Shown here in pieces: positions 26,485 to 34,113 of a DNA stretch of 64,000 bases. A model generated the notes under the pieces. That model made no database searches and had not been told where the DNA came from. It saw only the letters and a list, made by a program, of their open reading frames with translations. A program made the position numbers and the translations under genes. Every line of letters begins with the position of its first letter. Positions within the stretch are counted from its first letter, which is position 1. Source of the stretch: CAVPKN01 sp964588495 (GTDB taxonomy: Bacteria; Chlamydiota; Chlamydiia; Chlamydiales; JAAKFR01); contig CAZPPS010000010.1 of NCBI GenBank assembly GCA_964588495.1, forward strand, positions 1-64,000, given 5' to 3'.

Positions 26485-26808
26485 TTAGCCGGTAAGGCCG
26501 AGGACGCGTAGAGCAGGCACTAAGTGGTGGTTTTTCATGCAGGCAAAGAGGGAGCCGAAGAAGAGGGGAGAGAGCTGGAAGGCGCCTATTGCGATCATGG
26601 CAGGGGCTGCCGCTGCGTTTCCAATGGTGATGATGTTAGCAGCGACAAGAGAGCCAATAACTAAAAGGGCCAAGCCTGCGATCAAGTCTGCTGCCAAAGC
26701 TAGTTTTAAATGCAGTGCTGGTTTGTTGTAGTCAGTTTCTTCGTTGCCATAATCTTTTACGATATTTTTTTCGGAACCACCAGCGCCAATAGTAACATAT
26801 GTAAACAT
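26485..26808 (-). CDS. Inc-like small membrane protein
   Basis: The 107-residue protein has a polar N-terminus (MFTYVTIGAGGSEKN), two hydrophobic segments (about residues 31-55 and 62-85) joined by a very short turn, and a third weak hydrophobic stretch. No family is recognised. Its size and paired segment match the 102-residue protein at 32257, which also has a LAxDLIxGLALLVIGSL-like first helix (there LDWVTAAALLVIGLLGALNV), so the two may be distant paralogues. A preceding GGAG-type ribosome site (aaaggagttagcaa before ATG) supports it. Confidence 0.7.
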   Translation of the reverse strand: MFTYVTIGAGGSEKNIVKDYGNEETDYNKPALHLKLALAADLIAGLALLVIGSLVAANIITIGNAAAAPAMIAIGAFQLSPLFFGSLFACMKNHHLVPALRVLGLTG

Positions 26809-26880
26809 TTGCTAACTCCTTTATTAAAATTTTACAATATGCAATATTAATGATCAAGAGTTTATAAAGAATAAAATATT

Positions 26881-27417
26881 ATGTATCAATATAGAAATCC
26901 AAAAGTTTTGTTTAAGGGAAAGCGCATCGATGTGCTCTCTGTAGAGGCTGATCATCCGAGGGGTGGGGTGATTAAGCGGGAAGTGGTGTCTCATCCAGGA
27001 GCTGTCGTGATTCTCCCATTTTTGGATGCAGAGACCGTTGTTTTGATCAAAAATGAGAGGTATGTGGTCCAAAAAACTTTGTTAGAGCTTCCAGCTGGGA
27101 CTTTGGAGGTGGAAGACACTTTGGAATGCGCTGCGCGTGAACTTGAGGAAGAGACCGGGTATCAAGCGAAAAAAATCACCCATCTTTTCGATTTTTACAC
27201 CTCGCCTGGTTTTTGCAATGAGATCATCTATGCCTTTTTAGCTGAGGATTTGACATTTGTGGGGCAAAATCTCGATGAGACGGAGAAAATCACAACCGTT
27301 GAGCTCAAATTTTCTGAGGCGTTACAGATGATCAAAGAGGGGGAGATCTCGGACGGCAAGACGATCGCGACTCTCCTTTATTTTGATGCTTACTGCCGCA
27401 ATCAAAAGAGCTGTTAG
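26881..27417 (+). CDS. Nudix hydrolase, ADP-ribose pyrophosphatase-like
   Basis: Nudix enzymes cleave nucleoside diphosphates linked to another group. The 178 residues show the Nudix box GTLEVEDTLECAARELEEET (near residue 78), one residue shorter than the consensus between Gly and the first Glu. LLELPAG before the box and DFYTSPGFCNEIIYAFLA after it are typical of the ADP-ribose pyrophosphatase branch. A housekeeping role in clearing ADP-ribose is inferred. The gene converges on comEC and their coding ends overlap by 96 bases, which is unusually long. Confidence 0.88.
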   Translation: MYQYRNPKVLFKGKRIDVLSVEADHPRGGVIKREVVSHPGAVVILPFLDAETVVLIKNERYVVQKTLLELPAGTLEVEDTLECAARELEEETGYQAKKITHLFDFYTSPGFCNEIIYAFLAEDLTFVGQNLDETEKITTVELKFSEALQMIKEGEISDGKTIATLLYFDAYCRNQKSC

Positions 27418-28761
27418 AAGAAGGGAGCTCAGCCAGGCTGGGATTTGTTCGACGTAGAGCCCTTTGAAGAGAAGGGGGGGAGATTCGGGTATCCGTAAAA
27501 TCCAGTCGCAATAGTAACCATTCAACACATGTGCCCAATGCCCCAGCGGGATGCTTGCCATAAAAAAAAGGAGGGCAAGGGATGCCAAAAAAGGAAAAAA
27601 CAAGTTGTAGACGAGGCTGTTGAGAGAAATGGTATGGAAAGTTTGCAAGATCAACGCCACAATCGTGACGTGGACAGCGCAGGTGAGTGTTAATGAGCTC
27701 CGAAAAAAAGAACAAGCGATATAGCTATGTTGCCAAAGCAAAGATTTGGAAGCTGCGATTTTAAGATCATATTTGGGGATCAGCAAAGAAAAAAACCTTT
27801 CTAAGGGGGCATGGAAAAATAAAATGCCGGCCGTTGCCAAAAAACTGAGCTGAAAGCTTAAAGATGTCGCTGACAAGGGATTCCAAAGAAGGGAAAGAAG
27901 AAGGGCCACTCCCAAAGAATTGAGAGCCGACGTCCTTTTTTCAAAAAGATTGCCCAGCAAAAAAACCATCACAGTGATCCAGGTTCTGACAATCGAGGGT
28001 GTATCGCCAATAAAAAGCAGATAGAGCGTTAAAAGCACCATCAGGCAGACCGATTCTACTTTGTGGGGCAAAAAAAGGCGCAACACGAGATGAAGAGCGA
28101 GGGCTATGAGGGAAAAATGGAGCCCAGAAATGGCCATGAGATGGGAAAGGCCCAAACGGTTAAATTCAAGCTGAAGCATTTTGTCATCCATTTGCCCCAT
28201 CGACATGCCCTGCAGAAACGAAGCGGCCCGTTTTTGCGCAATGTGCTGCTCAATGTATTTCTTGGCATACTCTTTGGCAGATCCACGGAGAGCCACTAAA
28301 GAGATTCTTTTTTTAACAACGTGCCAGCTTCCTGTAGTTTTGAGGGTATAGAACTCTTTTGTACGAAGTGGCTTCACTGTACCCTCAACGTGATAAACGG
28401 CGTTTGGCGGGTAATGTGTTTTGGAAAATGTGCAACACGCAATTTTTCCCTCTTTTGTTTTCAAAACTCCTCCGTAGTTATAACCCTCTCCAAATCTTTC
28501 AGTTTTTTTGCAGGAATCGATGTAGAAAAGACCCTCAACCCGGCTCGATTTGGGCGGAAATGTATACATTTGGTAGATTAGGCAAGAGGGGAGTAAAAAC
28601 AGAATAGAGGTTTGAAATACTTTTTTTTGGTAGAGCAAAAGAAAACTAAGGGGAACTAGGGCCCAGCTACTCGAAAGTGCAAATAAAAAACCGGAATAAA
28701 ATGTGATTCCATAAAAGAGAGCCGGATACTTTTCCCAGAACTTATCGATAGACGCTTTCAT
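27322..28761 (-). CDS. comEC: ComEC/Rec2 family DNA-uptake channel protein
   Basis: ComEC forms the inner-membrane channel for single-stranded DNA in natural transformation. The 479-residue protein has an N-terminal part with a small beta-rich domain and then the competence domain with many helices: GMSMGQMDDKMLQLEF, LSHLMAISGLHFSLIALALH and LLFIGDTPSIVRTWITVM are family hallmarks. The C-terminal metallo-beta-lactamase domain of long ComEC proteins is absent, as I recall for Chlamydia (CT339). It is divergent from the CT338-like gene. Its last 96 bases overlap the Nudix gene on the other strand. Confidence 0.9.
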   Translation of the reverse strand: MKASIDKFWEKYPALFYGITFYSGFLFALSSSWALVPLSFLLLYQKKVFQTSILFLLPSCLIYQMYTFPPKSSRVEGLFYIDSCKKTERFGEGYNYGGVLKTKEGKIACCTFSKTHYPPNAVYHVEGTVKPLRTKEFYTLKTTGSWHVVKKRISLVALRGSAKEYAKKYIEQHIAQKRAASFLQGMSMGQMDDKMLQLEFNRLGLSHLMAISGLHFSLIALALHLVLRLFLPHKVESVCLMVLLTLYLLFIGDTPSIVRTWITVMVFLLGNLFEKRTSALNSLGVALLLSLLWNPLSATSLSFQLSFLATAGILFFHAPLERFFSLLIPKYDLKIAASKSLLWQHSYIACSFFRSSLTLTCAVHVTIVALILQTFHTISLNSLVYNLFFPFLASLALLFFMASIPLGHWAHVLNGYYCDWILRIPESPPLLFKGLYVEQIPAWLSSLLLTALLIAAVSIKIKESRDRLAVRDLPLFDHL

Positions 28762-28875
28762 GTTTTCAAGAAATTAGACCTCTTTCAAAATTCGCTTTGT
28801 TTGGAAAAATTAGCTGTTTTTGTGTAGATTTGCATTAAAATTTTGAGAGCGTATGCGTACAACTATTGGTTCTCT

Positions 28876-29640
28876 ATGAGCGAACAATTTCCTGATTTTA
28901 ACCAAGTGATTGCTCTCCACACTGCAAAAGGTCTGGAGTGGGACTTAATCTCTGAAATGGCTCCTCTCTTGCCACGTGGTTGGTGGGAGCTTGCACGCTT
29001 AAGCTCTGAGTATCGGATCGAATTTACCCATGAATTTTGGCAATCCAAGTTTCCCTATGTAGAAGCAGGGATTTTCGAAAATTTTTTCACCCATCTCGAG
29101 GACATCGGGATTTTTGCTGTGCAGGCCAAAAAAGAGGGCCCGTTTGATGTCCATATGGTCTATACCCTTAAAGACGGGGCTGGTTTTTTTCAGGGAGAGC
29201 CACCTGCAAGCGTTGTGACCACACATAACTTGTCACAAAAATTTGGTAATTTAAGTTTTCCTCTCGATTATCTGGCTTTTTTGGAAATTCATGATGGTTT
29301 TAGCAAATACACAGACACCGGCATGATCAAATCGCGTGACATGGCAAGAGCCTATCAAAAATTTCAGCAGCTTTTATCCAATGAGATTGTTGTAAACACC
29401 GATGGCAATGCTGTCGAATCAGAAAGTTTGGTCCCTTTTTATGAGTCTTCTGTTCTTCACTGCTACCAATGCTTTTATACCGATTGGTATCCCAAAGAAG
29501 AGGTGGGAAATGTCTTTTTTTCTGAATATGAGCGCACCATTAGTGATGTGAGCGATCCTTATTTGCTGAAGGAAAATCAGGCTTTTCCAACGTTTACCGA
29601 TTGGCTGAAATTTTATTTGGAGGAAGATTGGCATCTGTAG
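28876..29640 (+). CDS. Conserved chlamydial protein, CT338-like, possible SUKH fold
   Basis: The 254-residue soluble protein has no catalytic motif I recognise. Near residue 137 it reads FPLDYLAFLEIHDGFSKYTD, resembling the LPxDYxxFLxxxNG core of SMI1/KNR4 (SUKH) proteins, so a SUKH-like fold is possible but unproven. Position before the phosphotransferase genes matches CT338 from memory. The ATG at 28876 starts MSEQFPDFNQV; a TTG 33 bases upstream is less likely. The last 13 bases overlap the hprK start, so co-translation and a link to the phosphotransferase chain are plausible. Confidence 0.75.
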   Translation: MSEQFPDFNQVIALHTAKGLEWDLISEMAPLLPRGWWELARLSSEYRIEFTHEFWQSKFPYVEAGIFENFFTHLEDIGIFAVQAKKEGPFDVHMVYTLKDGAGFFQGEPPASVVTTHNLSQKFGNLSFPLDYLAFLEIHDGFSKYTDTGMIKSRDMARAYQKFQQLLSNEIVVNTDGNAVESESLVPFYESSVLHCYQCFYTDWYPKEEVGNVFFSEYERTISDVSDPYLLKENQAFPTFTDWLKFYLEEDWHL

Positions 29641-30143
29641 TCAGCGTTCATGGATCTTGTGTCGATGTGTTTGGAATGGGGCTCTTAATTATGGGAGAGC
29701 CCTCAATTGGCAAAAGTGAAGCTGCTTTAGGCCTTGTCCGGAGGGGGCATCGTCTTATTGCAGATGATGTTGTCAAGCTCTCTAAGCAGAGTGAAGAGAT
29801 GCTAGAAGCAAGTGGCTATGACGCCTCCCGCTTTTTTCTCGAACTCAAAGGGATGGGTGTGATCAACATTGCCGAGCTTTACGGGATGTCAGCTGTTCAG
29901 GAAAAGAAAAATCTTGATCTTGTAGTCAAGTTGGAAGTGTGGAATGATAATCAATTTTACCAATCGGACACAAGTCTTGAAGAAACGGTGACTTTTTTGG
30001 ATGTGGACATTCCCTTTCAAAATTTGCCAGTGACTGCAGGACGGGATGTTGTCCTTTTTTTAGAGACACTCGTGTTGAGATTGCGATCAAAGCAGATGAC
30101 AAAGATCGAAAGAAAAGGGAGTTTGTGGCAATGCAGCAATTGA
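29628..30143 (+). CDS. hprK: HPr kinase/phosphorylase, kinase domain only
   Basis: HprK phosphorylates a serine of HPr in response to energy state and reverses it with phosphate. The protein has only the C-terminal kinase domain: VHGSCVDVFGMGLLIMGEPS leading to Walker A GEPSIGKS (about residue 23), HRLIADDVV, and the HprK signature ELKGMGVINIAELYG. The usual N-terminal domain of about 130 residues is missing, a form known in alphaproteobacteria. The TTG at 29628 is chosen because GGAGGA stands five bases before it. The 171-residue frame overlaps both neighbours, the CT338-like gene and ptsH, giving a tight operon hprK-ptsH-ptsI. Confidence 0.88.
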   Translation: MASVVSVHGSCVDVFGMGLLIMGEPSIGKSEAALGLVRRGHRLIADDVVKLSKQSEEMLEASGYDASRFFLELKGMGVINIAELYGMSAVQEKKNLDLVVKLEVWNDNQFYQSDTSLEETVTFLDVDIPFQNLPVTAGRDVVLFLETLVLRLRSKQMTKIERKGSLWQCSN

Positions 30144-30442
30144 TTCAAAAAGTCCGCGTGAAAAATAAGCTCGGTATTCACACACGTCCTGCGACGATGA
30201 TTGTTCAACTTTTGCAGGATGCCAAAAGTGAGGTTCTTTTTACCTATAAGAAAGAGACAATCAATGCCAAAAGCATTTTGAGCATCCTCATACTTGCAGC
30301 TCCTAAGAACGCTCAGATTACGATTCAAGTGAAAGGGGATGATGCTGAATGCACGATGGATCGTCTTTTGGAGGTGTTTGAAAGCGGTTTTGGTGAAGGG
30401 CAGCATGTTGTGAAAAAAGAGGGGAGGCATGTGCTGAAGTGA
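30131..30442 (+). CDS. ptsH: Phosphocarrier protein HPr
   Basis: HPr carries phosphate from EI to EIIA proteins. In the 103 residues the active His is seen in KLGIHTRPATMIVQ (near residue 17) and the regulatory Ser region in NAKSILSILIL (near 47), so both the EI and HprK sites are kept. The ATG at 30131 is preferred to a GTG two codons earlier because GGGAG lies eight bases before it. The start lies inside hprK and the stop overlaps the ptsI GTG. A C-terminal tail of about 12 residues extends beyond the usual length. Confidence 0.95.
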   Translation: MQQLIQKVRVKNKLGIHTRPATMIVQLLQDAKSEVLFTYKKETINAKSILSILILAAPKNAQITIQVKGDDAECTMDRLLEVFESGFGEGQHVVKKEGRHVLK

Positions 30443-32196
30443 CAGAAACTAATGACGCACATGGAGAGTTTTGTTTAAAAGGGTACCCAATTTGTCCTGG
30501 GATTGCCATCGGTCCCCCTTTCTTTTTTACCGTGGCAGAAGAAAATGTTCCCGAGTTTCACGTTCCTGATCATGAGATTGAGAAGGAAGTCGACCGTTAT
30601 TATAGCGCTCTTACCAACTCGCGCACAGATCTTATGTCTTTGCAACACAGGCTTCAAAAAGAAGGTGGAAATGAAGCTGCGGCCATTTTAGGCTCCCACC
30701 TTGAGATCATGCGCGATCCTCTGATGACTGTCGAGATGGAAGAGGCCATTCGGGTTAGAGGCAAAAACACAGAATATGTCTTCAAAACTGTCCTTGGGGA
30801 ATATGAAAAGAAATTCAACAAAATCCCCGATGAATTTTTTAGAGAAAGACTCAAGGATTTTCAAGATATCTCACGCCGCATTATTGGACATTTGCGCAAA
30901 CATGAAAGATGTACCCTTGGGCAGCTTAATTTAAGATCGATCGTTTTTGCACATGAACTTTTGCCTTCAGACACTGCAGAGGCAAATACAGATGTGATCG
31001 AAGCGTTTGTCACAAGAACGGGAGCTGAAACTTCCCATGTGGCCATTATGGCGCGGGCAAAAGGGATTCCTTTTGTTTCGAATGTGGATTTCCCCGATCT
31101 TACAGTTTCTGTGCCCCCACGCGTTATTGTGGATGGGTGCTCTGGACAGGTGATTATCAATCCCAGCAAAGAAACCATTGTTTACTATAAAGAAGAGCAG
31201 AAAAAGCAACAGATCAAGACAAAATGTTTGCAGAGCACGGGCATTTTGCCGGCAGAGACAATGGACGGCTATAAAGTCCGCTTGTCTGGCAACATTGAAA
31301 TGACAGAGCTTGACACTCTCAATGACTTTGGTGGGGAAGGAGTGGGACTTTTTCGCTCCGAATACCTTTTTATTGCACGTGATGCTTTTCCTTCTGAAGA
31401 AGAACAGTTTTTATCTTACAGGAGTCTCACTGAAAAAGTGGAAGGTCACCCTTCTGTGATCCGGACCTTCGATTTAGGAGGGGATAAGCTCGGCAATTTC
31501 CACATGAACCGCTACGAGAAAAATCCTTACTTAGGCTGCCGCGCAATCCGCCTGATGCTCAAAGACAAGGCTGTTTTCAAAACACAAATCCGTGCGATTT
31601 TAAGAGCCAGCGCCTTTGGCGAGGTGGGGATTCTCTTTCCGATGATCTCCGGAATTTTAGAGCTCCGTGAAGCCAAAGAAGTGGTTGAAGTGGCCAAGAA
31701 AGAACTCTTGAGATCAGGCGTTCCGTTTGCCCGCAACATTCCGATTGGTTGCATGATCGAAATCCCTTCTGCTGTCATGACAGTGGACACGCTTCTACAG
31801 GAATGCGATTTTCTCTCAATTGGAACCAATGATCTTGTCCAATATACCTTGGCAGTTGACAGGGATAATCCGTCGATGAGCTATCTTTATTTGCCAGCGC
31901 ATCCCAGCATCGTCAAAATGATTAAAATTGTGGTCGACGCAGGCATTAAAGCCAACAAATCGGTTTCGGTCTGCGGCGAAATTGCAGCCGATCCCAAATT
32001 TACACCTCTTCTTTTAGGACTTGGAGTACATGAACTTTCCGTCTCAAGTCCTTCAATCCCTGTGATTAAAAATGTGATCCGCCATCTTTCGATCATTGAA
32101 GCCCAGCAACTGGCCTTCGAAGCTCTGCAATGCACAACACCTCTTGAAATTACGGCTCTCCTTGAAAAGGCCTACCAAAAAATTCACGCCGATTGA
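30439..32196 (+). CDS. ptsI: Phosphoenolpyruvate-protein phosphotransferase (EI)
   Basis: EI takes phosphate from phosphoenolpyruvate and passes it to HPr. The 585 residues have the HPr-binding helical region, the phosphorylated His in RTGAETSHVAIMARAKG (near residue 198), and the PEP-binding barrel with LFRSEYLF, EIPSAVM, FSIGTNDLVQYTLA-like LSIGTNDLVQYTLAVDR and the late CGEIAADPKF with the active Cys. The start is GTG, overlapping the ptsH stop by four bases. With no sugar permease in sight, a regulatory chain ending at the two ptsN products (55.1-56.3 kb) is the likely outlet. Confidence 0.96.
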   Translation: MTETNDAHGEFCLKGYPICPGIAIGPPFFFTVAEENVPEFHVPDHEIEKEVDRYYSALTNSRTDLMSLQHRLQKEGGNEAAAILGSHLEIMRDPLMTVEMEEAIRVRGKNTEYVFKTVLGEYEKKFNKIPDEFFRERLKDFQDISRRIIGHLRKHERCTLGQLNLRSIVFAHELLPSDTAEANTDVIEAFVTRTGAETSHVAIMARAKGIPFVSNVDFPDLTVSVPPRVIVDGCSGQVIINPSKETIVYYKEEQKKQQIKTKCLQSTGILPAETMDGYKVRLSGNIEMTELDTLNDFGGEGVGLFRSEYLFIARDAFPSEEEQFLSYRSLTEKVEGHPSVIRTFDLGGDKLGNFHMNRYEKNPYLGCRAIRLMLKDKAVFKTQIRAILRASAFGEVGILFPMISGILELREAKEVVEVAKKELLRSGVPFARNIPIGCMIEIPSAVMTVDTLLQECDFLSIGTNDLVQYTLAVDRDNPSMSYLYLPAHPSIVKMIKIVVDAGIKANKSVSVCGEIAADPKFTPLLLGLGVHELSVSSPSIPVIKNVIRHLSIIEAQQLAFEALQCTTPLEITALLEKAYQKIHAD

Positions 32197-32256
32197 CAAG
32201 AAAGATTTTATTCTTAATCATCTCTTTTTAAAAGCAAACGCCTATAGGAGGTCACT

Positions 32257-32565
32257 ATGATTATTCAGAAAGTAACAGCAATGTGTACTAAAGCATGTGA
32301 GACAGAATTTTCCCCACGTCTAAAACAAGCATCCTTTGGATTGGATTGGGTTACTGCAGCAGCCCTTTTGGTAATCGGATTGCTCGGAGCGCTCAATGTG
32401 ATTCCAGTAGGAGTTGGAATAGCCTATGGATTATTAGGAGCAGGCATTGTCTACACCATCGCAATGGCTTTGCAAACAAGTGCTAAGATCAGCTGCGATT
32501 GCAAAGAGAAAAGTCAAGGCATCGGTTCGTCATTCAGTGATAAACTTGATCATTGGATTAAGTAA
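32257..32565 (+). CDS. Inc-like small membrane protein
   Basis: The 102-residue protein has a polar N-terminus, two hydrophobic segments (about residues 30-49 and 52-74) joined by NVIPVGVG, and a Cys/Lys/Ser-rich tail. A strong ribosome site, AGGAGG, lies six bases before the ATG. Family is unknown; layout suggests an inclusion-membrane protein. It may be a distant relative of the 107-residue protein at 26485. A family B palindrome starts 24 bases after the stop. Confidence 0.72.
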   Translation: MIIQKVTAMCTKACETEFSPRLKQASFGLDWVTAAALLVIGLLGALNVIPVGVGIAYGLLGAGIVYTIAMALQTSAKISCDCKEKSQGIGSSFSDKLDHWIK

Positions 32566-32588
32566 TACCTGTCTAGGCACTATACTTT

Positions 32589-32718
32589 ACAGGAGTGCGG
32601 CGATTATTCGCAGACCTTCAGTGGACAAAAAGGCCTTTTAGGGTATACAGAGTCAACTCTCACCGGATTTTTATCCGATTGAAGGGCGGCGAATAATCGC
32701 CGCACTCCTGGAAGGTTA
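32589..32718. repeat. Family B palindromic element
   Basis: Arms aggagtgcggcgattattcg and cgaataatcgccgcactcct are perfect complements, with about 80 bases between them. It lies between convergent genes. The core differs from the 4848 copy in having attatt in place of attctt on both arms, a compensated change that keeps the stem. Confidence 0.85.
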
Positions 32719-32738
32719 ACTTAAGCAACCTAAGCCTG

Positions 32739-33323
32739 TTACCTTTGATGCAGAGAGAGAGTTTCTAATATGAAATCGGCGCGTTCCTTAACGGAAACTT
32801 TGGGCAGCACGACAATCTCGTAGCCACACATTTTATATTTGATCACTGTCTCGTTGTATTCTTTGATCGCAGCTTCAAAATCGTGTTGCCGCACCTCGTC
32901 ATTTTCAAAAATCTCTTTCCAGGGGGGCGCTACAAAGACTTTTGGGCAATATCTAAATCTTTCGGCAGCGAGCTCGAAATATTGGGGTTGTGGGCGATTG
33001 ACCTGAATGGCATCAACGATGCCCCTATCAAAAAAAATCAAGCCCTGATGTTCCATCAAGGAGACGAATTTATGAAGATAGCGAGAAAGTGCTATGTCGA
33101 GGAATTTATCCAAATTTTTTTCTGGAACAGCATCTCCATCAATGGCCTTTTGCTCTTTGATGATTTGTCTGCCCGGCTCTCTTGCGACTTCATAACCCCG
33201 ATCTAACATTTCTTTTAAAAGGCTCGATTTTCCTCCTCCAGAGGATCCTGAAAGAACAATATAATTTTCTCGAACCAAAGGAAAATCGGGGTCTTTTAAA
33301 TAATCATGCTCAGGAACTTTCAT
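32739..33323 (-). CDS. AAA_28-type small ATPase
   Basis: The 194-residue protein is one P-loop NTPase domain: Walker A SGSSGGGKSSLLKEM near residue 25, EVAREPGRQIIKEQ, then FFDRGIVDAI as the acidic motif. These features fit the AAA_28 group of predicted kinases or ATPases. Substrate is unknown. Its ATG overlaps the stop of the upstream Nudix-like gene (ATGA), so the two are translated together, which hints at a joint role in nucleotide or small-molecule phosphate chemistry. Confidence 0.78.
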   Translation of the reverse strand: MKVPEHDYLKDPDFPLVRENYIVLSGSSGGGKSSLLKEMLDRGYEVAREPGRQIIKEQKAIDGDAVPEKNLDKFLDIALSRYLHKFVSLMEHQGLIFFDRGIVDAIQVNRPQPQYFELAAERFRYCPKVFVAPPWKEIFENDEVRQHDFEAAIKEYNETVIKYKMCGYEIVVLPKVSVKERADFILETLSLHQR

Positions 33324-33631
33324 TGCAAACCATAGTGAAGTTTAAAACAGGCATCTTCATCTTCGATGAGTTCATATTTGAGAGCATCTTGGGGAGTCAC
33401 CCAGGTAAAGCCTTTATGCTCTTTAAAGTTGATTTTTACAGCGCTTGGATCCCCATCAAAGTGAACACGGTAGGTGTGGTAGGTGAAATGGTCTTTATCA
33501 TTATATTCGATGTAGAGGCAAGCGACGGCAATTTTTGGCTTGAAATTGGGCGAGGGCTCTAGATAAATGGTCGCTTTCAAGGGGCTTGTTGTCAAAAACA
33601 AAAGAGCTAGAAGGATTGCTCGTGTAAACAT
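33320..33631 (-). CDS. Nudix-like remnant with signal-type N-terminus
   Basis: The 103 residues start with a hydrophobic signal-like stretch (MFTRAILLALLFLTTSPLKA). The rest looks like the two ends of a Nudix domain: KPKIAVACLYIEY as the first strand and FKEHKGFTWVTPQDALKYEL as the typical C-terminal end. The Nudix box between them is absent, as if about 60 residues were deleted in frame. It is therefore unlikely to hydrolyse by the Nudix mechanism. It could bind ligand, act as a partner of the coupled ATPase, or be a decaying gene. Similarity is judged by eye. Confidence 0.6.
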   Translation of the reverse strand: MFTRAILLALLFLTTSPLKATIYLEPSPNFKPKIAVACLYIEYNDKDHFTYHTYRVHFDGDPSAVKINFKEHKGFTWVTPQDALKYELIEDEDACFKLHYGLQ

Positions 33632-33660
33632 AGAGCCTTTTTTTCATTTGATACCGTTAC

Positions 33661-33772
33661 CGACCTGAGCTTCCGTTTTTTTTAACACAAAGACACAAAG
33701 GCACAAAGAAAAAAATATATAGGTCTCTTCGTGTCTTTGCGTCTTTGTGTTAAAAAAACGGAAGCTCAGGTC
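33661..33772. repeat. Family A long perfect-armed palindrome
   Basis: Arms start cgacctgagcttccgttttt and end aaaacggaagctcaggtcg, continuing inward through aacacaaagacacaaag and its complement ctttgcgtctttgtgtt. Each arm is about 40 bases, with a 33-base centre. A gggcacgctcacgggcgtg run follows. It lies between ybaB and the Nudix-like gene. Confidence 0.9.
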
Positions 33773-33791
33773 GGGCACGCTCACGGGCGTG

Positions 33792-34100
33792 TTAAAAATT
33801 GCCGAAAGGCATGCCTGGAGGAAGGCCCATGTCGGACATGGAGTTCTTTTCAAGCTGTTTGACAGCGTCGTTGTGAGCTGCTCTGATGAGGTCCTGGAGC
33901 CCTTCCACATCTTCCGGGTCGACACATTCGGGTTTGATTTTGATGTCGATTATTTCGTTATCGCCGTTGAGAGTGATGGAAACAAGGCCGTTGCCTGCAA
34001 TTCCTGTGGCTTTTTCATCTTTGAGCTTATCTTGCATCTCTTTGAATTTTGCCTGCATCATCTTGGCTTCTTTTTTTCGCTTTGCGAAACCGCTTCCCAT
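33792..34100 (-). CDS. ybaB: YbaB/EbfC nucleoid-associated protein
   Basis: YbaB/EbfC dimers bind DNA and are usually encoded beside dnaX. The 102 residues have the charged N-terminal helix (KRKKEAKMMQAKFKEMQDKL) and the core with GNGLVSITLNGDNEIIDIKI and DPEDVEGLQDLIRAAHNDAV. It lies 13 bases after dnaX on the same strand, the common bacterial order. The Met/Gly/Pro-rich end (GLPPGMPFGNF) is typical. Confidence 0.93.
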   Translation of the reverse strand: MGSGFAKRKKEAKMMQAKFKEMQDKLKDEKATGIAGNGLVSITLNGDNEIIDIKIKPECVDPEDVEGLQDLIRAAHNDAVKQLEKNSMSDMGLPPGMPFGNF

Positions 34101-34113
34101 GTGATTACTCCTT

